Assembly: GCF_964204645.1 (NCBI RefSeq) | Contig: NC_134031.1 | Span: 1,488,001 to 1,552,000 of the forward strand | Source of the DNA: Tubulanus polymorphus | Lineage: Eukaryota; Nemertea; Palaeonemertea; Tubulaniformes; Tubulanidae | DNA length: 64,000 bases | Direction: 5' to 3' | Part shown: positions 54,201 to 64,000 of the stretch, piece by piece | Numbering within the stretch: position 1 is the first letter of the stretch | Layout: every line of letters begins with the position of its first letter | Made by a program: the position numbers and the translations under genes | Notes under the pieces: model-generated | Told to the model about the DNA's origin: nothing | What the model saw: only the letters and a program-made list of their open reading frames with translations | Databases searched by the model: none

Positions 54201-57200
54201 TTGCGAACACGTCGAGATCTTTCGTCGAACTGCTTTCGGTCGACGAATCTTTCAAGAAGAATTGTTCCTCGTACGAGTTGATGCTCATTCGTTGCGCCCA
54301 CTCGTCGCTGGTCATCGACGCCGGTGATTTCGGTGAGATCGTACTCTGATTGTCATCGTCTTCGTCCGATGATTCCGGTAAAGGTTGACCGATTCCTGTC
54401 TCTTTAATCAGTATCGCGATCCATTTACCCTGTTCTATTGTATTCTGGGGCTGAAAAATAAATACGTTACATCAATAAAACCTTCAAGTACTGGACTCAG
54501 TCGTCACAAATCTCAGGTTAGAATTACAGTAAACTTCACCTAACACGGACAGACTAGGATCGAGTTTAGTGAAGTATGAATTCAGGTTCAGAAATCTGAA
54601 ATAATTTTGCTTTTGTCCAAGTTAGTGAATGTACAAATTGATCATGTTTGGCGAGGTTTATATCTGTTTATTTCATATGTATTAACATTTGAGTCAAGCG
54701 CTAACTGAAAACTGTGGCTCTGGATCGAGGGTACAATTTATAGAAAAAGTTTTAACTTAAAAACGGATCAGTTTGAATTGTTGCCAGCATTTAAAAACAT
54801 GAAACAAGCAACAGCAATCAAATTAATTCACGTTTTCACTGAAACTGGTCCCTGTTCTAAATACAGGGAAGTCCAAAAATCCATTCGCTGAAACTTCAAA
54901 CTGATTTATGGCTCTTACCTCAATAAATGCCTTCACTTTGTCGCCTTGGAATATTTTAATCGAAAGCGGACGATTCATTTCCTCCTGAGCAGACGTGATC
55001 TCGCAGCCGAGCAACGGAAAACAGAATTCGTATTTATAATCGGCGATATTACGGAAACATTCAAACAGACCGTTTTTAATGCGACAATATCGTTTACTCC
55101 AGTCGGACATGTTCGCTAAACTGCTCAATATATTCACATGACCTGAAAAATCAAACAGTTTAAATGATTAAACCAGCCTGAATTTTCGAATTACATACTG
55201 TGTTATCACTATTTCCTATGCTTTAAATTTGTTTATTTTACTGTAAGATATAGTCGAAACATCGAATAAACTACTATAGGGAGACGGCCACTTTCCACCA
55301 ATTTACCAAATCCCTCAAGTTTTCTCTGATTTTTCCATGTTATTACACAAAATTCCCCGAGTGACTCAAAGAAATTTCTAGGTTTAAGATGTTGAAATGT
55401 CGTAATTCATTCATTCTAATGAATCATGAATTGATAAAGAATCACATGGTCAATAGACTATCCGAATTCCCTGAATTGAAATTGTCAAATTTTTCCAGAT
55501 AGTTTTCCAGCGATATTTCTGATTCCCTGAGTTTCTAGGTTTTCCAGGTCAGAGGCCAGCTTGTACTACCCTGCACTACCTCAAGAAAACATGTCGAAAT
55601 AAATGTTACATATATCTGAACATTGTCGATTTTTCTACACACACACACATACCTGAAACACGAACATCGTAGAAATTCGTATCAGCCGCCACTTGTTTAA
55701 TGAGTTGAGCGCCCTCTATATTCGTAGCCGTCAGTAAACGTCGCGCTTTCTTTTTACCCCAACTGCTGAACATGTGACTGGCGCGACGCTGGAAATTATC
55801 GCTAGACGTGCGTCGCGATTTACGGTTAGTGGGCGGGAGAGTGGTCGACGCCGAACGATCGATCATGTGACTAGTCGACAATGACTTACGCTGTTCTAGT
55901 TTCTGTAGTCGTGGAGACGGCGGTTCTTTAAATCATAATACAAACAATATTAATTCAACAATTCAAACTGTTACATTTAAATATACTCGATATCTGTATG
56001 TAATATACAACTGTAACTATTTAATAGCTTCGGACAGAAAGGGTTAATTGAAAATACAGTAAACTCTGTACCGGTCAACTAGAGTTAAAATGATCAAGTC
56101 AGTGTATCTTACTAAGATCTAATGAAAAACCTATTTTATACCTGATTCTCAACTAAGGTGAAATATTTAGTCGTGAAGCTACAGACTGATTATATACTTA
56201 TAATATATAAAAGATTATAAACATAATTTCTTTGGATATAATTTCATAAATAGGTACATGTATAAGAAGGACAACCCCAAGCCCTAGGGAAAATAATGTT
56301 TCATCCGATGAACTGAGGCATAGTTAATGAACCACTGAGTAGATGTTTCATAGATAAATAGGTACATATATAAGAAGGACAACCCCAAGCCCTAGGGGCT
56401 GAACCTGACAGAGTAAGATGCAGTTTAACTGTAGAGAGTGGCTAGTTTACCTCGTAGACTATCTCCTTCACTGCTGATCTGAGATATATTCGATAACGAA
56501 TTCTGACTGGAATAGTATCGTTTTTCCGACAGCGGGCTAGGCGTCGCACCTGCTGCTGACAGCGGACTAGCCATCGCACCTGCGGGCGACTGTTCTTCCA
56601 CGTACACGTTCTGAGGAGCTATAATGCGTACCGGAGATTGACCGAAGAAAATTTTCGCAGAAGCAGCTTGAGTTAATTGCTGTAAGAAATATGAAATAGT
56701 TAGAATATCATTTGAATGGCATGTACACACTTAGAGGGGGAGAATAGATGAGATTAAGATGTACCATATACAAATTTTGAGGAAAAGAAGCGAAATTTAT
56801 TCATCAAGAAACAAAATCAAAAGTTTAAAAACACAACATTTCAGACTCTCTCTCTCCAGAGTATTACTTCAAGCCTCATAAGCTGCTAATCACCTAATCT
56901 CTCCGAAATTCACTCAAGTTCCCCCTGTATAAGTGTACCCCTCATTTGTAGTTATTTCTTTGCACCTGATGATGGTCTCTGAGTCCAAAAATTTAGTGCC
57001 TTTTTACTTTTGTTTTCATTTCTTGATAAATGAATTTCGCTGATTTATAAATGAGTTCATTCTAACGTTTCGAGGTTTTAACTAAACTTCATCGGCAGAG
57101 AATCGAAAATGATTATCATGAAGATTAGTCAAACCCTTGAAACATTGGAATAATAGATTTATTAATAAATCATTATTCCAAATCCTTAATTATTGTTTCA

Positions 57201-60200
57201 CACCTGCCAAAATGGTCTCTAGAGAGAGTTTGAAACATCGTGTCGTTTCACTTTCACTTTTGTGTCATTTCACTTTTGATTTCATTTCTTGATAACATTT
57301 TTTGTGGGTTTAATCTTATCAATTGAAATATTGGTAATAAGGGGATGAAACGTTGACAATTATACAAATGTTGTACTTACATCGATCCACATGATAGCTC
57401 GATCGTGAGTTTCCGTGCTGAACAGATACGTTTTATACCCGGGTTTCGACATGCGTATAACGTGACTTCGTTTCAAATCGTTTTCGATATATTCCAAGTC
57501 GAATCCGTCGAGACGAATATCGAACTGCGGATGACTGTCGCGTTCCGATTTATAAATCACCATCCGACTCGGCGCGATCACGCAGAAACGTCTGCTCCAC
57601 GTTAATTTACCTTTGAACGTTAATTCACCGGAAAATAAAACGTTTCGCAGGAAATCCAACGAGAACTCGTCGTCGAAAGATTTATCTTTGTCGCGATCTT
57701 TTTCGCGTTCTTTTCTTCGTTTCGTTTTACTTCGTCGTAAACTTCGAAATCTGAAAAAAAAGAAATCAAAAATAGGTCGCTACAAACAACTCACAATCCG
57801 TGTCCGCAGTTCTAGGCTAAAGATTGACTCCTGTTGACCAGTTCCATTAGAACCAATCCAACTCCCTATCAGTTCTATAGACAATCCATCAGTTTAAAGA
57901 TCGTGATTTCAGTCTAAAAGTGGTCTTTAATCATAAGACTATTCAGAAGTTTTGTTAGAATATATAACTAAGTTGGTCTTAGACTTGAATCTAGGCTATA
58001 ACTGCAACTGGCCCCTGGGGCTAGTTGCACAGTTGTGACTTAAGTCCAAAAGTGGTCTTAAATCTTAAGACTGGTCTTAAGTTGTTAGATTGGCTCTAGA
58101 ACTAAGTTGGTCTTAGACTGGTCTTAAGTCTAAGCCATGACTATGCAACTGGCCCCTGGGGTTTAAGATCAGCCTAAGCTCATCTTATTTCTATAGCCAA
58201 TATAACAGCTTAAGACTTATTGGTCACAAGTACGCAACAGGGTTTAGGGTTAAATGAAACATTGGAAATCAACTACCGGCCGGGTAAATGTAAATGAGTG
58301 GAATTGTGGAACCTGCAGTCAGAATATTTTACCTCGTGAAAGTAGAAGTTAGTGAACTGGTGCTTTGTCCTTCCTTTAAGTTGTGTGACGGGTCTAATAA
58401 ATCCTCGCGACTACTCGTGTTTCCTCTATTCTCATCATATTCCTCATATGAAGTATCATCTGTAACAACATGAAACCCATGAATAACATTGGTCCAAATC
58501 AGGGTTGGGTTTCATAGATGTGGAAGAAAGATAGTCCCTGGGAACATTTTGAAATTTGTCAGTTATATCCATGGTTTCTCATTGTTATTATGGTGGTTGT
58601 CACCCAAATTGAGGATTTACCCCTAGGGATAACTTGGATACCCAGTCTATAAAACCAGGCCCTGGGGATTTGCTGCTTTATTGTGAACAGCAATATTCTA
58701 CAATTAATCATAAATTACGCGGTAACGGAATATTCAACTACGAATATCTGTTACACTGAGGCATGCTTCTTGTGGCTACCCTCATCCCCTCCTCCCTTCC
58801 TCCTCCACCCCCTCTTTCACTACTCCCTTCTACCCGTCCTCTTCGTAACTCTAGCATTACCTGATTGTTCGTCGATTGAAGGCGTTTTAGTTCGTCCGTT
58901 GATGAAATCGTCGGGATCTTCGGGAATTTCATAAACTTTAAACTCATCGTCGTCATCATCGTCATCTTCATCACCATTCTTCACCTGTACAGCCTCAGCA
59001 AACATACCATTCCTGAAATACACACAGCAACACATCATTAGATATTAATGAATTATCGTGTTATTAGTACGAGGAGCTGTCCATAAAGTACATATACAAA
59101 TTGTTGCTGATTTTCATCTGTATAGGGAGAAGCAGAGCCCCCCTTGAATCGCTCCGAGGTTTCTTACAAAAACTCATTATCTTAAAGAACCGCAAATTGC
59201 GCAATTTATCAACATGGATTTGAAGAGCCTCGGAATTTTAATATCGTGTTGTAAAATTTCATAATGTTTAATGTTACGTATGATTGCGGTCGGATTGTAC
59301 GTTATCGTAACTATGATAATGTCGACGATCTCCTTGACTTTATACGTCAAATAAATTCACCTGAATAAATTATATCTACGCAACCCTATATATATGTATA
59401 TGTATATATATATATTGCCAAATAGATAATTTGACAATGATGAATTGCTAGTGGAAAATCTAATGTTCATAATCATCTAAACATATACATTTTGACATTT
59501 AAATAAATCATCGTTATATATTAACTATGTATACTTTTATATTAGTCGATTACTTGACTACCGCAGTATGCTCTATAGATGAACAATAAACATCGAACCA
59601 GGACGGCAGCTTCAATGCAGCTAACTTTCACTTTCACATTTTTGATTGTGAAAGGGAAATCTTTTCGATCGTTTTGGATCATCGCGGTCGTTATAGGTGA
59701 AAGTAAGCCAGAGAATTTTGAACACTTTTTTATTAGTATTTTATGTATATGTAGGTTTTATGTTTACAGCGCGAGCAATTAGTAACACATGATCGTCTGT
59801 CAAATCCTAGAAACGACATTAAATATTATAAACAAAACATAATACACTCAGTGTAATGGTCAAATAATTATGTGAAAGGCTGGAGAGCTGTTTGTGACTG
59901 TAGTTACTCTGTGTAATTACGTCCAAACTGCAAACATGAATAATAACTCAGAAATAGATGCATTTGATTTGGGGAAAGCACTCGAAAAGGTTTCTAGTCT
60001 GAGCAAACATATGATAGAGACCACTTCAGACACTGTATGACCGACAGTTGACAACCTCATAACCACCACTAGTATGTCGAGATTCAGATGGGAACTCAGT
60101 TATTTTTTTTGGAAAAGACGTCAATGACTAATCTACTCGTGCTAAACGTCACCTTTTGAACTTTTTAAGTGAACTCCGAGATACAGTGGAGACCAAGATT

Positions 60201-61449
60201 CCTGATTTACCCCCCAATAAATGACAATATTGTCAGTGTTAGAATTGCGAAATTCTATTATATAACAAAATATATCCAGGGCCTTAAACAAAAGTATAGT
60301 TCACCGAGCAACACCTCCCCGATATTACTGCCTATAATAACATGACATTTCATATATATAGATCGAGGCACTTGATCAATGTCTCATGTCTTCATGTTAA
60401 GATTCACGCAGACATGTATTTAACAGAAGAGGTTTCTACTTTCACTACAAATAGATGAATTTATATCTATGTATATCGAACATCGGTGAATTACCAGGTG
60501 TTGATTTAAGTTTCGTGATTCCGAAGTTCAAAATTCCACATTTTTTCAGCGCGACAAATCAACAACAGGAAGATTAAAACGACAAAGTGACATTTTAATG
60601 ACGAAATGTACATATTTTTATCGCTGGAAACCAAATTCAAAATATTGAAGAAAATGATGAATAGCGTCCAGTGACAGTTCCAGTTCGGTCCACTGTTCAC
60701 GCTGCCGAAATAGAAGTCAAATTGTTTTCTTTAAAGTCATAGGTTAATTGTTTTCTATCCACTACAGACAAACAGATGACGATGCTAAAAACATCCAAAT
60801 ATTTTGATATGCCCAAATTGAACTCGGTGAACAAATTTCTATCTGTTTGTAAGTCATAAATTACACTCAGCACCGAGACAGAATAGGCAGAATATTCGTG
60901 AAAAACAATCCTGAAAATATACGATGACGATGATGGTCTGGGTGCAGACATAGACTGGGTCGGGGGTCTTAACGATTAACAGTATGTACACAGATCATTA
61001 TGCGTTTATTCAGTACTAAGCAAACGAATATGAAAAATGGAAAAAACCCCGATGAATAGATTAATAACAGTACGATATAATCATAATGGCTGACAGGAGA
61101 TCGAGGACTATAGTGTGTAGTGAACCGGCGTACAATCAGAGGTCAAACTCAATACATCCATACAGAATAGCTGATCATATTCAAGTACATGCTTTCATAT
61201 TTTTGGTAAAATACAAGTTCTCCGTCTATAGAAATAGCCTCGATGAAGCTATTTTTTATGAAGTATTTTGACCACGAGTAGAAAGAGTTGTTTGACCGTG
61301 ATCATAATACACGATCGTAGTAATTTCAATGAGTGAATGGTCATACACTACTACACGTATCTTCAATAGCGGTTACTTTATAACTTGAACTGTGCGCGAC
61401 GAGGACAAAAGTTCACATACTGAACATTTGAACACTTTATTACTGGTGG

Positions 61450-61485
<36 letters not shown>

Positions 61486-63705
61486 ATTGATTGAAAAAGG
61501 TATAGAAAAGGTGGCAAAGTTTGGTGCCATAAATGACTCATTTGAATTATCAAAAAGAACATTCTCTTACTTTTCATCCTCACCATCACAGGAATCATAA
61601 TCACCTTCTTCCTGAAAGAAATTATAAGAAAAAAACATAAATCATCAAAACTAAAAAACCTACTGAACATACTTGAAGACCCTGAAAATATTGTGGAAAA
61701 ATGAATGCACATTTATTATTGACATCTTGAAAATGACTCATTCAGGTTTTCGGGAATAATTCGAATGAAAAAATGTTCTACTTCTTTAAACGGGTAGTCT
61801 AATGATTTGAAGGAGCTGGAGACACGCGTCAGACTAGATCAATCAATAAATGTTTCCGCGGAATTTCGAATGAAAATATTCAATAGTAAAAACAGCAATA
61901 ATCGCAATGAATCGTCGAAGAAATCTTTGAGGAAATCTTTAGAAAAACGAGTTGTAGAATGAACCGCAGACATGTCTATTGATTACGTGGTATTCCTTTC
62001 ATTAAATGTTTCAATAAACAACATTTCCTTTTGAAATCATATTTTGCGCAATCAAAATTAAACCAGATGAGTTTCACATTTGAGTGAGTGATGTAGCTGT
62101 ATAATACAAGCATAGATTTTCAGTAGATATGTGTTTAACAACACTAAATATCACTGATAATTGTTATACATATTTCATCTATATTTCGTATTTCTTTATT
62201 GTTTTATGTCTCCATCTTATTACTCATTGTCTTCTGAGACTGTTTGTCTGTGTCGGAATGTGTTAATTGTTGTTTGTCTCACTGTCATGTCACTACTCGT
62301 CACCTTTGTTTTTGTATCATTTTCCATGTCTCAACTGTCTGAATCTGTGTTATATAAATAGCTATGTGTAAAAATAAAGTCAGTTCCAGTTTTGGTATTC
62401 CAAACTGATAGTTCGCTCACTCGTTACTCTTTCGTTCTGCTCCGGATTTCCGACGTCGACCATTCTTCGAGAATAGGACAGAATATAGCTTTGCTAAATG
62501 TGTAAATCATTTCCTCGAGTGAATCCCAGTTACTTCAAGATCTCTGGAGATATCACATAGATAAGCATTCACGAAACACTCCGAGTTCGTGTAGTAACAA
62601 GAACATTGAAAATCTCAGCAAACTAAGAAAGAAAAGTCTGAAATATCTCATTGAGCTTATAGTTTATTGAATATCGATTTCATAAACTACAGCTCAAGGA
62701 AACATCTGAGACTATATCCTCAGTGCTGGGATTTTGTACCACATTACCGAGAAATTAAGGTTATAAGTAATTAAGAGAATGATTAATTGTAGAATCTTAT
62801 ACGAAATGATTAGATATTTTTTAAATTGACACGTACAAACGTTAGCTATAAATAATTATTCAATTATCCATTCTACTAGAGTGAGAGAGGGAGAGAGAGG
62901 GTGAGGCCGCTGTTCTTTTGTTCGAGATTTTTTATTGGACGTGTGGAATTTTTTCTAAATAGATCTAAGGTCGAATATCAACTTCTATAATATACATATT
63001 CCCATTCAGAATTTATTACTATATTAGATTCATCGTGAAGGTCATGAACATTGTTTTTGTCACCTCACTTGAGTTAAGCAGTAAATGTACATGTAATAGA
63101 GAATAGTATTGCGTACTGAAATTGGCATTGGACGTGTAATTGTATTGTAATTATATGGTTGAATAGTCCGGACATTCAAATATGAGTTGCTGGTTTAGCA
63201 ATAAGGTTTTTAGTTAGGAGACATGTCATAATGATTTGATTCATAAGAGGTCAATCGGAATTTTCGATTGTAAAATCAGAATTATCCATATGCTGTAATT
63301 GTAAAGGGGCTGCATTCATTGTTAAATGACATCGTGGCTGCTGAAGTAGCAACGCTTTCGATCCCCCCCAAAAATACAGACGAGACAATAAGCTTCATTT
63401 TGGTGTTATCTTCTATTTTTCACATTGCTGAATATATTTCAAAGCATTACTATCAGCATTGATAGAACATTGATATTTCGTAAGGGGGTGCTGATTTTCA
63501 GAGGGATGGATGTAAAAATGAAAGGGGTATAAGCCGCCCCTGTAAAACCTGTTGCGGAGAACACTGACTGAGAACAGTGAAAGGTATATACTGACCTCAT
63601 CAGCCTCTAGTGGTTTCCTACGCGATGAAATTGTTATATTCGTTCGTGAGATTTGTCTTTGTCGCGCTGCAAATACAGTCTCCTCCTGAGGTATCGGAGG
63701 CAAAG
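51275..63705 (-). CDS. AFAP1-like actin-binding adaptor with two PH domains (5' end outside window)
   Basis: Eleven exons in transcription order: 63596-63705, 61571-61611, 58861-59012, 58333-58459, 57381-57750, 56451-56679, 55653-55925, 54919-55142, 52164-54450, 51550-51610, 51275-51467. About 1354 codons plus TAA are visible. Seen: an acidic N-terminal part; PH1 (ELTFKGKLTWSRRFCVIAPS to HDRAIMWID); a basic linker; PH2 (SDWSKRYCRIKNGLFECF, LLGCEI, then KWIAILIKETG); a 762-codon low-complexity exon with proline motifs RLPPPPVPPLPPKP and PPALPPRG; and a C-terminal coiled coil (EIRKTKREIVQLKKLRLAAQ). Two PH domains with LLGCEI and a C-terminal coiled coil fit the AFAP1/AFAP1L1/AFAP1L2 family of SH3-binding actin adaptors. 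The huge exon between PH2 and coiled coil is unusual. The start codon lies beyond the right edge. Confidence 0.8.
51724..52050. repeat. 40-bp minisatellite in AFAP1-like intron
   Basis: About eight copies of a 40-bp unit with ACAGATTACAAACTCTCTAC followed by CGGGCGCTTCTATCAGG-type sequence. It sits about 110 bp from the donor of the giant exon. Confidence 0.95.
53853..54045 (-). repeat. 42-bp coding minisatellite, five copies
   Basis: Within the giant AFAP1-like exon, five in-frame copies of a 14-residue unit of the type DGDRGDSETTPLVA, with L/R, E/S and M/T variants. The unit length is a multiple of three, so copy changes leave the frame intact. Confidence 0.9.
57835..58160. mobile_element. 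Pair of adjacent palindromic repeats
   Basis: Two back-to-back inverted repeats, about 57835-58015 and 58017-58160, in an AFAP1-like intron. Their arms carry GACTTAAGTCCAAAAGTGGTC / GACTGGTCTTAAGTCTAAGC-type sequence and end in CAACTGGCCCCTGGGG. Members of the dispersed family described under findings. Confidence 0.7.
61450..61483. repeat. (TA)n microsatellite
   Basis: An uninterrupted alternating TA run of about 32 bp in an AFAP1-like intron. A shorter interrupted TA/TATG run lies at about 59388-59416. Confidence 0.9.
63308..63580. repeat. Interspersed repeat, second copy
   Basis: Homologous in motif order to about 36050-36335. It ends about 15 bp before the AFAP1-like exon at 63596-63705. 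Confidence 0.7.
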
Positions 63706-64000
63706 CTGAAAGAAAATAAAATTTTATGAAAAAAAAAAAAAGATTTTCGGCAGAAAATTGTTCACCTTTTTAATATAACCTCACAACCTGGAAATTATTG
63801 AAACACTTCATCTATTTTTACGAATGGCTGAGATTTAGGGCACGAAGGCTATCGGTGATTCTATCAGGTAGAACAGTAGAGCAGCAGCGATGATGTATAA
63901 GAGTTCTTGAAAAATTACATCAAACATAGTTGGAACAAAGAAAAACCACAGGAAAAAAAGTCGAATGATCATTAGCTGATATCAGAGACAACTGTTTAGT

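Overview
This window is animal nuclear DNA. Genes are split into many short exons with GT/AG introns, the sequence between them is AT-rich, and small palindromic elements are scattered throughout. The gene set (fatty acyl-CoA reductase, PIGS, SRP72, SRPRB, an AKNA-like protein, enolase, an AFAP1-like protein) is bilaterian. Repeat style and intron sizes suggest a marine invertebrate, perhaps a lophotrochozoan such as a mollusc, annelid or brachiopod. That assignment is inference.

Layout, left to right: (1) 1-1477 holds the 3' end of a fatty acyl-CoA reductase gene (+), with two MITE-like elements in its last intron. (2) 1500-10900 has no convincing gene. It holds a 2.8 kb tandem duplication with internal repeats and terminal-hairpin elements, and then a 2 kb inverted-repeat element. 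(3) 10945-15331 is a complete PIGS gene (+), 14 exons and 551 codons, with a 21-bp minisatellite in one intron. (4) 15901-22785 is a complete SRP72 gene (-), 17 exons and 661 codons, with a 33-bp minisatellite and a LINE 3' fragment in introns. (5) 23049-24676 is a complete SRPRB gene (+), 7 exons and 250 codons. It is head-to-head with SRP72 across only 263 bp. (6) 27530-41179 is a 17-exon AKNA-like gene (-) of 2013 codons. (7) 43966/44398-48051 is enolase (+), 436 codons from the canonical ATG, with an upstream exon that reads in frame into it. (8) 51275-63705 is an AFAP1-like gene (-) with two PH domains, running off the right edge.

Gene models were built by reading both strands, pairing donors with acceptors and checking that codon phase closes across every intron. 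For PIGS, SRP72, SRPRB, the AKNA-like gene and enolase, the summed exon lengths give an uninterrupted frame from ATG to stop.

Functionally the left half groups secretory-pathway genes: PIGS (GPI-anchor attachment at the ER), SRP72 (signal recognition particle) and SRPRB (SRP receptor). SRP72 and SRPRB sit on either side of what looks like one shared promoter. The right half holds two cytoskeletal or centrosomal scaffold-type genes around a glycolytic gene. No prokaryotic-type system (CRISPR, operon, phage) is present.
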